Both the position numbers and the translations under genes were made by a program. A stretch of DNA of 64,000 nt from Flammula alnicola (taxonomy: Eukaryota > Basidiomycota > Agaricomycetes > Agaricales > Strophariaceae): assembly GCA_015499995.1 (NCBI GenBank), contig JADNRV010000017.1:430005-494004 (forward strand). The letters run 5' to 3'. The stretch's first letter is position 1. Each line of letters begins with the position of its first letter. Shown here piece after piece: positions 34,426-46,210 of this stretch. The notes below the pieces were generated by a model. That model saw only the letters and a program-made list of their open reading frames with translations, was not told where the DNA came from and searched no databases.

Positions 34426-35826
34426 TCTACTGTCTTCCAGCTTATCATCTGGACTTACTAGCTCTGAGCCATGTTCGATTACCATTGTCACAGGTTATTT
34501 GACAGCTAGGAGTCACCTTGCTATGCTTTAGACTACAAATGTGGGTCCACTCTAGTCCCTCTATCTCATATATATTTCATAGGTAGAAAGCAACAAAATG
34601 TGGATTTTATGCATGGCCAAATGTAGGCTGCATCACTGGCATCAGAATGAAATACCTAGGGTCAGATTTTTTTTCTTTTTTAACCATTTATCAGTGGACT
34701 AACTTGTTGTTATGCATCGCACTCTTTTTCTTTTCACTTGGACTACTTATTTAGCTATCTTATCTTATCCCAGATGATAAACTATCTGCTCACCTAATCA
34801 TTTCACTTCCCACATTTGCTGAGTCCCTGTAACATAGTAACTAATGGGTGTGCCATAGGACTTCTTTTCTTTGTTCTCTCTATGGGTCATCTTGTACTTA
34901 TATTGTCACATCATACTTCTCTTCTGTCCTTTGTTCCTTTTACGAATGCTCTTGTTCTCCTTACAGACAGCTAAACCATATATAAACTAGCACAACTAGT
35001 CTTGTAAACCTTAGCTTAATCTTGAGAATCAAGAACTTGGAACTTGACCTCTGGCTTGAAACCTCTAAGCTCGATACCAGACAATATGCGTGCAGGCTCT
35101 GGGTATAGGGTTGCAATATTCAGGTGCCTCGACTGAGGTCAAGAGTTTGGAATTTTATCCTTTTTAGCATGCAAAGGTGCTCCTTGATGCCATGTACCAT
35201 GTGTTGCATGCACACATGCATTGGTTAGCTATTGCCACTTTGTTTCAGATCTTCAGCCATCACTGATGCTAAGCTCAACCATTCTTTTTTATCTTATCTC
35301 TGTTTTCAGCCAGTCCACTCATTGTGTTACTTTATAGCTAGGCATGTCTGTATCTCATGCATCTTTAGATAAGTCACAAGATGTACTGCTAGCAGGTCGA
35401 CTTACTTTATTAAAGTCTGCTAGCTGCATAGATCATGTAGTCTCTATAGTTATTTAATCAAGAGCCATTCTGCAATACATTGATTATCTGGAATTCATTG
35501 CTTGGCACCATTAGCACCTCCACAGAAGTCTGGTTTATTACTTTTCCCATAGTAAGTTATGCAGTGATAGTCTATTATGACTTGTGCATTCTATAATTCA
35601 CTGTCTTTCACTTTTCTACTGCCTCCTGGCTTATTATCTGGACTCCACTAGCTATAGCTCTGAGCTGTGTTTGATTACCATTGTCACAGGTTATTTGACA
35701 GCTAGGAGTCACCTCACTATGCATTAGACTACAAATGTGGGTCCATTCTAGTCTCTCTATCTCATATATATTTTATAGATAGAAAGCGACAAAATGCAGA
35801 TTTCACACATGGCTGAATTTAGGCCA
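34405..35826 (-). repeat. Diverged LTR relics of the CTAG-rich Ty3 family
   Basis: 34405-34620 and 35587-35826 both match the 40690-40930 segment of the solo LTR (for example GATTACCATTGTCACAGGTTAT, GACAGCTAG-AGTC). 35040-35300 matches 40195-40370 (GGGTATAGGGTTG, TTTAGCATGC, TTCAGATC/TTCCGGATC). They are clearly older than the copies at 39476 and 41208. 34620-34980 holds nothing recognisable. Confidence 0.65.
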
Positions 35827-35832
35827 TGTTAA

Positions 35833-36040
35833 CGCTAATGTTAGCCTGAGCTTATGCTAATGTTAGCCTGAGCTTATGCTAATGTCAGCCTAAGCTTATG
35901 CTAATGTTAGCCTGAGCTTATGCTAATGCCAGTCTAAGCTTATGCTAATGTCAGCCTAAGCTTATACTAATGTCAGCCTAAGCTAATGCTAATGTTAGCC
36001 TGAGCTAATGCTAATGTTAGCTGAGGCTTAAGTTGGTGTC
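35833..36040. repeat. 22-bp minisatellite, about nine units
   Basis: Unit GCTAATGTTAGCCTGAGCTTAT with T/C and G/A variants, head to tail; an inverted unit follows near 36075. Lies immediately beside the LTR relic. Confidence 0.85.
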
Positions 36041-36374
36041 AGACAAGGAGATTTGAGCAAGTTAATATTAGTCTAAGCTTATGCTAACATTAGAATTATA
36101 TGCAATATGTAGAGACTTAGTGCTCAATAGGTATAAATATGCATATAAAACCAGTAGTACAGCAGGCAATCCACCCTGCAGTTGATGCTTTAAAAAGAAG
36201 CAAACACAAAAGAGCTGATTTCACCTCATCATAACTCACTAAAAGTTTAATAATAAAAACTCAAGTTTGATGCTTCAAAACAACTTTGCAATCAGTGCAA
36301 GTTTGAGAAATTGACTTACTAAAGTTTGATGCAAGTTCTGTAAATTTCTATCAATGCATTGATAGGGCTCAGCA

Positions 36375-36980
36375 TCACATCACCTGTAGGCCAATTAGTC
36401 CACATGATCTATCTGTTTGTGATCTTCCTTGGAGTTCTTGCTTCAATCTTTCTATCACCTCATCCCGCTGATCCTTTCTCTGGTTCATGTACATAGCTGT
36501 GCTCCCCTGATAGGCTTGGAGATTGTACATTCCTGGTACACCCCCTTGACCCCAAGCTAGGAACACAATATCCATTTTCTGGCATGCATGCCATTTATCC
36601 ACATGATCTTTGACTGGCCTAGTGGACAGTCTCAGTACATATGACCTGTCATATGACAATAGAAACAGTTCCTTGGTAGCTCTTGCTGCTGATAGCACAT
36701 GGCAGGTGGTGATGGGGGTTGATACATTCTCATAGACAGCTAAGGTGGAAGCATTGGTGCTGCCATCCTCTGCTACTGGATGCTATTTTTAAACTCATCC
36801 AGAATCTGCTTCTGGTTGTGCTCGCTGCTAGCTACTATCCAGTCTTTAAAAATAGTGAACTCTTGTTTAATGCTCTCCAGCTCTCTTTGAACCAGTGCAA
36901 ATGACATGCTTTTCCTTTTAATCATTACTGGAGGTAAATTGACTTTTGTCTCAGGGTGCCTTAAGGATCTGTAAGACAAT
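36375..36980 (-). pseudogene. Ty3 gag relic related to the CTAG-rich element
   Basis: Two blocks: about 36980-36773 (FALVQRELESIKQEFTIFKDWIVAS...NQKQILDEFKNSI) and 36650-36390 (RPVKDHVDKWHACQK, VPGMYNLQAYQGS, DQRDEVIERLKQELQGRS). Both align by eye with the gag of 42805-57645 (VQRELESIKQEFSIFKDWI; RPVKDRVDEWHAKQK; DQRDEVIEKLRQELQGRP). Frame-broken and truncated at both sides. Confidence 0.8.
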
Positions 36981-36999
36981 CAGGGATTCAAGGCAGCCA

Positions 37000-38370
37000 G
37001 GGATATCCACAAAATGCCTTCAATGCAAGGTCAACATGGTTGCTGAATCTCAAGGTGCATTAGGGATCCTTAAGATTAACAAACGCTAGCCAAGATTCAT
37101 ATTTCTTTATACTTTGAAAAATAATTATATTAATTAGGTACTAACTACAAGTATTCTATAGTGAATGAGGTGTGCAGAGGGTAAATAAGGTGTATGGTAG
37201 GTAAACAAGGTGTGTGGATGGTGCACAGAGGGTGAATGACATATGCGGTAAAGATGCTTAGTGCAGGGTGTGTGTGAACTACTAGATAATCAAGTAGTCA
37301 CGTTTAATAGACTCTGTAATGTCTATTAAAGGATCACTATCAAATCTAATCTGCTTCACTTTTAATACTACTAGTCTACACTTCAAACACCCAAATCAAT
37401 GTTTAGTTGACTTAGTTCATCCAAGGGGAGGATAATAGTTTTATAGTATCAATACCTGATGAAAGGTTGCGATAAAAGAAGGTTTCTAACTAAGTAACAG
37501 TTTCGGGCAAGGCCTTAGACACATTAATAGCCAATGGGTTGTTTTAAGTCTAATAGACTGGGTTGTAAATTCATAACTGTGACTCTGAAACTAGTGCTCT
37601 ATGCACAAACTGCTAACTGATCTTGCTTTACTTGTTCTCCAATTGAGAAGATGGCTCTATGCCCTTTAACTTGTCTTTACTTGTCTCAAAAACTCTACTT
37701 GTGGAAAGAGGCACACAGACTTCTTATCTGCCGACACTACAATCCCTAAACAATGGCCAGAGGCGCGTAGACACTTCGTCTACCAACACTACAGTCCAGG
37801 TCCCCAGATGTCCTTTGACAAAGGGTAGGTTTTGAACAAGTCACTTAGACAGGTTCCTTGGCTTATTACTCTCTTTCTTAGCTTGGTGAACCACTTAGGC
37901 TCGCGATCTTATTGTAAACAGCTCATATATATTATTACTTGGTTTCTTTTTATATTATGGGACTCTCGCTTTGAAGCTACTTGGTACTTAGAGGCGAAAC
38001 ACTTAAGATATAACTCTTAAGCGCTTGTATCTCGTGGGTGGTAAATTGCTTGTATTCTACGGTGTTACAGGGCTGCTTATATACTACTGAGATGATATAT
38101 TATTATGTAGACGCAATGATGAGAATATAGAGATTTCATGGGCATTTGTGCACGAGCGGCGGCCTTGTGGAGTACAGTTTCTGTGCTTATCCGCTCAATC
38201 ATGCCTTTTTGGTTGGATCGGGAGCTCAGATCGTCATTGGTTCGGCTAACTTAAGCGCCTAAGACTTAATCCTCCTCGACCGCATGGTATACAGGCTCAT
38301 GACCTTTTGTTTTCATTGGTATCTTGTCCTGTCATTAGCTATGGACTGACCGGAGCATAGACGTGCTTAC
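37000..38370. other. AT-rich non-coding repeats
   Basis: No gene. 37155-37260 is the inverted counterpart of the 34290-34425 tandem repeat. A possible LTR start in reverse orientation (TGTAACACCGTAGAATACAAGC) lies near 38050-38071, without a detected partner. Confidence 0.4.
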
Positions 38371-38373
38371 ATC

Positions 38374-38770
38374 TCATTGGAGATGCTCGGGCAATCCACA
38401 CATGTTCTGTCTGAGATAATGCTTGTGATTAGGGTTGTAACCCTTCATCCTCTGTACCCGATACTCTGGTACCTTTGGCGTGCATCTGGGATCTCGCTGT
38501 GTCGAGCTATGCACCCCGGAAATCTTCCTGTACCCAGTTATTACCCGATATGGTATGTGTTCCCAATTAGGTATCCCTCTGATCCGAGCTTTGATCGGCG
38601 TTGCTACAGGCGCGTCTATGGGTGTCTGCTTTACCCCGGCTGCTCCACTGTCCTTGATGCCTTCAGCAATGTCATGCAACCTGTCTTGTAGTGTGCCTAG
38701 ATGTCCATTCTTTAATCTAGAGATCTGCGCCCTCTCTGTATAGGCCGGATGGTTAAGATATTACTGAAAG
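38374..38770 (-). pseudogene. Unrecognised open segment, probable retroelement relic
   Basis: An open frame reading leftwards from about 38760 (ERAQISRLKNGHLGTLQDRLHDIAEG) is helix-like and charged at first, then Pro/Arg-rich. No family is recognised. It has no ATG at a convincing place and is surrounded by repeats. Confidence 0.3.
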
Positions 38771-39019
38771 GCGCCTATTTCCGTACACTTCATTAGATGT
38801 ATTGACTAGTATCTCAATAGTGACTAATGATAATGTCTTTATTAAACCGCGCATTCCTCGTTATCTTGCATAGTTTCCTCTAGTCCTTAGTAGTCTTGTC
38901 ATTGTAATGTCTGGACTTGTAACATTTAGACTACAGTATAAGCTTTACTAAGTGCTAAAAATAGCTCAGGTAAGGAGAATAGTAGTCCGTTCACAGCTAG
39001 CCGCTCACGGTCTCTTCAT

Positions 39020-39475
39020 CTCCCCCCAACTTAGATATTGACTGTCCCCAGTCAACCTTATTGCACACTATCAATGGTCTTTTGTTCTTGTTTTTCTGTT
39101 CAACATTTGCCTATGCATTTCTTTAGGAGCGCCTATGTTCTCACGGCAAAGCTTGCCACTGTAGCGAGAAGCACGGTGAAGACTTCCTGCCTAGCAAACT
39201 TTCTTAAGTTGCCAACTCGTGTTCTAAGGTCTTTCCATCCTAGGAATAGTTTCCTTAATTGTTGCTGATCCTGATCATCGGTAAGCACTTCTAATGAGTC
39301 CGCTTCCTTGAAAGGCTACAGAACTGGTTCTATCAGGTTTTAACATATCCTGCGGCTTCTTTCTTGGTGAATACAAAGAATCACATTCCATCATCGTCAC
39401 TCGGTTGCAGTCGGTGACTCGGTGCAGCCTCTGAAGCTTTGTCTTGGCCCGCATATATAAACTGGGCATACGCGC
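39020..39475 (-). pseudogene. C-terminal coding relic followed by a polypurine tract
   Basis: Reading leftwards, a frame ends LRKLFLGWKDLRTRVGNL...VASFAVRT then stop (near 39143). About 100 bases on, GTTGGGGGGAGAT (39022-39034) resembles the polypurine tract before a 3' LTR. The family is unknown. The right side is cut by the solo LTR at 39476. Confidence 0.35.
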
Positions 39476-40930
39476 TGAGAGACCCACTACGCGCTCAGTG
39501 ACCTAAACAACACACACAACTGTGGAGCGAGATCCTAACCAGGTTGAGCGATGCTCTACTAGCTTTAGAAATGTGTAGTGTGCTTTGCTCCACAATGTCT
39601 ATTTTGTTCAACTAGCTGACTTGTAGACAGTGCCTCGCGGTTCGTTTAAGTGAGTATGAGGGATTATTCAAATACACATTTTATTGTAGTTTCAAGCCTT
39701 GTTTTATCACAGGGATGAACAGTTTTATTGATTTTATGGGTTTTATTTTGAGAGGAACTCTCTAGGACACTGCTAGCTCAAATTTCGAAGCACTAGCTGC
39801 TCTGAAGCTTTGGGAACTCATCTGAAACTAAGGCCGCACTGTGTGCTACCTTCTGAATGGTCTGCTAGCCCACTGTGGACTCTGTTTCTGACTCTCTAGG
39901 CCTCTCTTGGCCTCTAAGCACACTCTGGCTTCTAAATTCTTGGACCTTGTCCTCAAGAACTTTCTCTTTATTTAACTAAGCCTTCTCTGGCTTCAAACGA
40001 ACTCTATGAAGTCAAACTGATCCTTTATTCATCTTCTTTCTTACTAGACACTGCGTCTTAGCTCGAAATAAAACAGGGAAGAGATTGCTTAAGGTAACTA
40101 GCTACAGAAGTACATCTTTTATACTACAGCTATGTGTGGTTCTGGTATGCGAATAAAATAGAGTAAAACATTCTTATCTTGTGTAAATAATGCCTGCAGG
40201 CAATGGGTATAGGGTTGAGTATTCCAGGTGACCAGATAGATGTCAAGGATTTGGAAATTCATCCCAGTTTAGCATGCTAGGATGCTCCTGACTTCTGCGT
40301 ACCATGCACATCATACGTGCATCTCGGCTAGCAGTGCCGCTTTATTCCGGATCTGCGGCCATCATCGATGCCGGTTTCTTCTTTCCTTTCTCGTCCTATT
40401 ACCACTTTTGGTAGTCCCCTGGGTAGAGAGTAGAGCGTGCGTCTAACTAACGCATCCACGTCCCGTGCGTTTCTCAGTAAGTCACAAGATACGCTCGCTA
40501 GTAGTCGACACATTTGCATCTAGATTTCACTAGCTGTGTCTCGCGCTCCTAGTTGTAGTATTTTGTAGCTAGCTATTCAGCAATACATTGATTGTACTGA
40601 CTTCACCGCGCACTGTTTCCAATGCATCCAGAAGTCTTTTAATTTATTCCCCATGGTGCGTTTATGCCTCGCTAGTCGTTTATGACTTATGCGTTCTATG
40701 TTTCACTGTTTTCTAACTTTTAACTGTCTCCCGGCTTATCATACGGACTCAGCTAGCTCTGAATCACATCTGATTACCATTGTCACAGGTTATATGACAG
40801 CTAGTAGTCGCATAGCTAGACCTTAGACTACTAACTTGGGTGCATTATAGTCTCTCTGTCTCAGTTGTATTCTAGAGGTAAAAGATGATATATTGTGAAA
40901 TTCACGCGTGGCCGGTTTGTGGCCCTATCA
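39476..40930 (-). repeat. Solo LTR of the CTAG-rich Ty3 family
   Basis: About 1455 bp, TGATAGGGCC...GGGTCTCTCA in sense (minus strand). It matches the LTR at 41208-42665 along its length with scattered substitutions. GCGC immediately flanks both sides (39472-39475 and 40931-40934), and no coding sequence or primer-binding site follows, so it looks like a solo LTR left by LTR-LTR recombination. Confidence 0.75.
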
Positions 40931-41207
40931 GCGCTCCTATAAACTCTGACACTTTCGCCCTCTTTCACCACTACTGTCAACAACCACTTCACTGTCCCAT
41001 CCCCACCTCTGCTTATCATATCAATCATGCCTTCTCCTCTTTAGGCATCCCTGCAGCCAGCCTGGACCTTCCTCAGTCAAAAGCTGATTTGGTTCGCTAT
41101 TACCCCAGAAACCCGACGTGTTTCTGCAGCTTCGCAGGTCTTGGCTCAGGTAGCCCCCCTCATGGTGCATGCTTAGTTTTTCTTGTGTTTTATTTTATTT
41201 ATGTCGT
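40931..41207. other. Spacer between the two inverted LTRs
   Basis: 277 bp. A plus-strand frame (DTFALFHHYCQQPLHCP...PQSKADLVRYYPRNP) is open across it but is not a family I can name; it may be an older element's coding relic into which both LTR copies inserted. Confidence 0.35.
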
Positions 41208-42665
41208 TGATAGGGCCGCAAACCGGCCACGCACGAATTTTGCAATATATCATCTTTTACCTATGGAATATAACCGAGACAGAGAGACTATAACGCACCC
41301 AAGTTAGTAGTCTAAGGCCTAGCTATGCGACTACTAGCTGTCATATAACCTGTGACAATGGCAATCAGACGCGGTTCAGAGCTAGCTGAGTCCGTATGAT
41401 AATCCGGGAGACAGTTAAAAGTTAGAAAACAGTGAAACATAGAACGCATAAGTCACAAACGACTAGCGAGGCATAAACACACCATGGGGAATAAATTAAA
41501 GGACTTCCGGATGCTTTGGAAATAGTGCGCGGCGAATTCAGTACAATCAGAGTATTGCTGAAAAGCTAGCTATAAAATACTACAGCTAGGAGTACAAGAC
41601 GCAGCTAGTTAGCATGCGGTCAAAATGCACGACTACTAGCGAGCATATCTTGTGACTTACTACGAGATGCACGGGACGCGGACGCGTTAGTTAGATGCAC
41701 GCTCTACCCTCTACCCAGGGGACTACCAAAAGTGGTAATAGGACGAGAAAGGAAAGAAGGAACCGGCATCAATGATGGCCACAGATCCGGAATGAAGCGG
41801 CACCGCTAGCCGAGACGCACGCATGATGCGCATGGTACGCGGAAGTCAGGAGCATCCTAGCGCACTAAAATGGGATGAATTTCCAAATCCCTTGACCTCT
41901 ATCTGGTCACCTGGAATACCCAACCCTATACCCATTGCCTGCAGGCATTATTTACATGAGATAAGAATGTTTTACACTATTTTATTCGCATACTAGAACC
42001 ACACATAGCTGTAGTATAAAAAGATGTACCTATGTAGCTAGTTACCTTAAGCAATCTCTTCCCTGTTTTATTTCGAGCTAAGACGCAGTGTCTAGTAAGA
42101 AAAAAGATGAATAAAGGATCAGTTTGACTTCATAGAGTTCGTTTGAAGCCAGATAAGGCTTAGTTAAATAAAGAGAAAGTTCTTGAGGACAAGGTCCAAG
42201 AATTTAGAAGCCAGAGTGTGCTTAGAGGCCAAGAGAGCGCCTAGAGAGTCAGAAACAGAGTCCACAGTGGGCTAGCAGATCGTTCAGAAGGTAGCGCACA
42301 GTGCGGCCTTAGTTTCAGACCAGTTCCCAAAGCTTCAGAACAGCTAGTGGCTTCGAAATTCGAGCTAGCAGCGTCCTAGAGAGTTCCTCTCAAATAAAAA
42401 CCATAAAATCAATAAAACCGTTCATCCCTGTGATAAAACGAGGCTTGAAACTACAATAAAATGTGTGTTTGAATAATCCCTCATACCCACTTTAAACGAA
42501 CCGTGAGGCGCTGTCTACAAGTCAGCTAGCTAAATAAAACAAACACTGGGGAGTACAGCACACTACATATTTCTGAAGCTAGTAGAGCGTCGCTCGACCT
42601 AGTTAGGATCTCGCTCCGCAGTTGTGTGTGTTGTTTAGGTCGCTGAGCGCGTAGCGGGTCTCTCA
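41208..42665 (+). repeat. 5' LTR of the CTAG-rich Ty3 element
   Basis: Starts TGATAGGGCCGC, ends GGGTCTCTCA, followed two bases later by a primer-binding site. Near-identical, in inverted orientation, to 39476-40930. Confidence 0.85.
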
Positions 42666-42667
42666 TC

Positions 42668-42680
42668 TGGAGCCCACCGC
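42668..42680 (+). other. Ty3 primer-binding site
   Basis: TGGAGCCCACCGC begins with TGG two bases after the LTR end, as expected for pairing with a tRNA 3' CCA end. Which tRNA is not determined. Confidence 0.6.
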
Positions 42681-42804
42681 GAGGGGTGGTTCAGAAACAT
42701 ATTTTATTGGAACTTTGAAATTCATAGCATTACACAAAACTGGTACAATTGAGCGAGGACGTTTGTAAAAAGCGAAATCAATCGAAAAATACCACATCTA
42801 GTCA

Positions 42805-44540
42805 GTGAAAACGGCGCCTAAGCCAAGTAATCCGCCGTCGTCGTTGGCGAGACCCACGCAGCCAGCTAGTGGACCTTCACAAAGCGGGCCGCAACCCAGA
42901 GGTACGTGTAACTCGCAAGCCGCTGGTCAAATACCGGGACTACCTAACGAAAACCCGGGAAAGAAAAGGAGAAGAAGAAGGAGTAACACACCGAAATCGA
43001 GCACGATTGCAGAACAAAACGAGCCAGTTGGAGAAACTAGTGAAAACCGAGCATCTGTAGAGCCTCAAACGGAAGAATTCCATTCAGCAAAATCAGAACC
43101 TCTGTCACCTAGCCTCTCGATAAGGTCGAAAGAAACTAGCTTGCTAAAAGAGAAAATACCCAAAGATTGGGACCAAGCTAGTGAAGAAGAACTAGGAAAG
43201 GAGTTACTAAAGGAAATTCCGCTAGGACGAGATTTAGGACTAGACAAAGAGGAAGAGAGCCGTCCATCCACTAGCAAAGAAAAACAGAGACAAAAATCTC
43301 AACCAGAAAAGCAGGAGACATACTCAGAGGCTTTTGTGAGATTTCTAGTAGAGCTAGCTAAAAAGAAACTAGGAAGACCCGATACTACGCCCATCATGCC
43401 GATGCCAGCTAGAAATCAGAAGGGGGCGCCTCAGTTTGATGATAGCAGGCCAGAGGAGTTGTTGAGATATTTCGACGACTTAGAGGAGTGTTTCAAAGGG
43501 AATACGGGTTTGACAGAAACCGATAAAAAGAAATATGCTGGACAATATGTATCGCCCAGAATAGAGGCGCAATGGCAAGCCTTTGACTCATATGCGGGCA
43601 TAGGAAAAACCTACGTCGACTACAAGAAAGACATCATTAAGGACTACCCCGAAGCTATAGGACTATCTACCGGTTCTCTGAAACGCCTTAAACAGGTGTG
43701 CAAAGAAAATCAGAGGATTGGAGAATCGGATCTCTCAGAGCTGTTGACGTTCAAGAGAGCGTTTAAAGTCGAGGCCAAGAAACTAGCGGAAGCACCGACG
43801 TTGTTAGCAAATCATACGCTAGTAGCATACTTTGCGGATTGCCTCACACTAGAGTTCCGAAACCGAGTATATGCCAAGCTAGATTTGCAGGCAACTCAGT
43901 CAAGGGACATGTGGGATTTCTTAATCAGAAATAATGTGGGAACACTAACAGCGCTGACTGCACCGCCAGCTAGGGCGGAAGACAGGTACCAGCTAGACGA
44001 GTTTATTCGAGTCGCAGAGGACCTAGCTCGGGTGTTAAATCCTGGATCCACAGGGGGAGATCGAGACGAGTTACCACTAGTTCCTCCGGTCAGAATAAAA
44101 ATGGAGAGCATGATGCTAGCTCCAGTGCAACGAGAGCTAGAGAGTATTAAGCAGGAGTTTTCCATATTCAAAGATTGGATAACAACTAGCGAGAGAAATC
44201 AGAAGCAGTTGTTGGATGAATTCAAAAATAGCATTCATCAGCAGACAAGGATGGCGCAGCAAATGCCTCCACCCCAGCCGGCGCCTATGAGGATGTATCA
44301 GCCTCCACTGCCACCAATGATGCACTATCAGCCACCAGAAGTGCCTAGGAACTGTTTCTATTGTCATATGACAGGTCATATGTATCGAGACTGTCCCGTG
44401 TGCCAAGCTCATCTGAATACTGGCAAAGTGAATCTAGGAGAAGGAGGGAAGCTATATTTCCCCGACGGCAGAATGATCTCGTTTGATCCAAATAGACCTG
44501 TCAAGGATCGAGTAGATGAATGGCATGCGAAGCAGAAGAC
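42805..44540 (+). pseudogene. CTAG-rich Ty3 gag, main part
   Basis: Open from just after a TAG at 42799-42801, with GTG at 42805 and no ATG before 43396. The first approximately 197 codons are Pro/Lys/Glu-rich. From MPMPARNQKG onward comes a typical capsid-type region (FDDSRPEELLRYFDDLEECF, LKRLKQVCKENQRIG, LADCLTLEFRNRVYAKL), a coiled stretch (VQRELESIKQEFSIFKDWI), a Pro/Met-rich linker and a CCHC knuckle (CFYCHMTGHMYRDC). Interrupted at 44541 by a MITE and continued at 45603. Confidence 0.85.
44533..44540. repeat. TSD of the hAT-like MITE, left copy
   Basis: CAGAAGAC, repeated at 45595-45602. Confidence 0.75.
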
Positions 44541-45594
44541 GAGGTCTTTGCTGTGCCCCCCCTATTCCTACTGGAATCCGGTGGAATATAGGGCCATTCC
44601 GGTGGAATCTCCTGCCAAATTTCTGAAATTTTTTGAAAAAGGGGCAAATTCTGAGATTCCACTGGAATGTTGACCGGAATGCAACAGGAGTGGAATGGCT
44701 GGAATGGAACAACCAGATATTCCACTGGAATGGAATAGAAATGCATTATGATTTGGCTATTTCTGATGTCTATATATAGAAATAGACATCAGTTCCTGTC
44801 TGTGGTATTGAAATAAAATTGGATAGTGTGCCAAGACATATTCCCAATTAGGAAATTCAATATTTGGATTAGGTGATTTTGAAAAGACTCGGGTTTGGTC
44901 GAGTTTTTTGCAGTTTTCTCATCAATGAGAGCAGCAGATCACATGATTTCTAAAGGTACACAGGTTTCACAGCAGGTGCTATAATTACCTTTTTAGGCAT
45001 AAAATTCCCACGGTCCTCAAAACAGCCTAAATATGGTAATATTGCCTGTCTGGGACACATAATATAGATATATTTAGAATCTCCTCAAAATGCTAAATCT
45101 GATGGTACCTTATTGACCCTGAATCACTCACATGTCAGTCACATAACATATGTATCTCAAATAAACAAATAAGACATATAAAGGAGTCAATTTGCACATG
45201 TCACACAGGTGTGACATGTGACTCCTGTGCCTGAATTTTTGATTTCAGACACCTGCCAGATTAGGGTGGACCCTGTGGTTTTCGCAACCTATGTTAGATG
45301 ATTTCACCCTAAATTTCTATATTTAGATTTGGATTTTGCGGGGTGGTTTTTGGACAAAGGGCCTGGAATACAGGAGAGGTGTGACTTTTTTGACAAATTC
45401 AAAGGCCTGTGACATGTGACATCTAAATTAAACAAAATACAATGTATTCCCATCCATTCCAGTGGATTTTGGTCCTATTCCAGTCCATTCCAGTTTCATT
45501 CCACTGGAATCCAGTCTATTCCACTGGATTCCAGTCCCATTCCACTGGATTCCAGTCATTCCAACCGGAATAGGTGGGGCACAGCAAAGTACTG
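44541..45594. mobile_element. hAT-like MITE with ATTCCAGTGGAAT subterminal motifs, 1.05 kb
   Basis: 8-bp duplication CAGAAGAC on each side. The right end, read inward, starts CAGTACTTTGCTGTGCCCC, and the left end reads GAGGTCTTTGCTGTGCCCC. Both ends are crowded with TTCCA(C/G)TGGAAT palindromes (44560-44730 and 45450-45570). The interior is AT-rich without a gene. Excision with one TSD restores the gag frame (WHAKQKTDVAF). Confidence 0.85.
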
Positions 45595-45602
45595 CAGAAG
45601 AC

Positions 45603-45757
45603 AGACGTTGCGTTCCAATCATGGGAAACCAAGAGCGTGCCGGGGATATATCATCTCCAAGCACATCAAGGTTCCATGTCAATCTACGCAAACCAGCAGA
45701 GAGATCAGCGAGATGAAGTGATAGAAAAGTTGAGGCAAGAGTTGCAAGGGAGGCCAG
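45603..45757 (+). pseudogene. CTAG-rich Ty3 gag, second piece
   Basis: Between the MITE and the chromodomain Ty3 element: DVAFQSWETKSVPGIYHL...RDQRDEVIEKLRQELQGRP. In frame with both neighbours after the insertions are removed. Confidence 0.8.
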
Positions 45758-46210
45758 TGTTACGACTTGACAAGCAATAAGATATCCAGCAGGATAAATA
45801 ATGCCTAAGTTGTATTTCAAGACTGAGGTCGAGGTTCGAAGTCACTCAAGTGTTCGCAAACACTTAGAGGATTCAAGAGGAATCAATGTGTGCTAGAAAC
45901 TCAAGGTATGATTCTCAAGATCTAGCTAAGGAATACATAGTATGCTACTCTAGTATTTATACTAAGTAGCTGGTCCAGAGTAATAGATAAAACACGTCTC
46001 AGACGTGCTATGATACATGCAAGATATCCATCGTAGAATCGATGGATGTGAAACAGATATGAATGAAACAGATAAAAGAAATGAGGCATGGAGGAGAGCT
46101 ATGCGGCAAGTGATGGGATCGGAAGTGGATGGAAGGTGCATAGCAAGTGTAAGTAAAGAAAAAGTACATGCGTACGAGTGTGCGTGCATGCACCAAGTGC
46201 GATCGTAACA
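45758..46210 (-). repeat. Chromovirus 3' LTR
   Basis: 453 bp, same length as 57009-57461 with about half a dozen differences (for example TTACGAC/TTATGAC and ATTTATACT/ATTTATCCT). Confidence 0.9.

Noticed and set aside
35833..36040. Regular short repeats, considered as a CRISPR array
   Set aside because: Units are contiguous 22-mers without unique spacers, and the genome is eukaryotic; it is a minisatellite.
39022..39475. Interpreting the solo LTR plus the downstream polypurine tract as one short internally deleted element
   Set aside because: The sequence after the polypurine tract does not match the solo LTR's start (TGATAGGG), and GCGC flanks the LTR on both sides, so they are separate.
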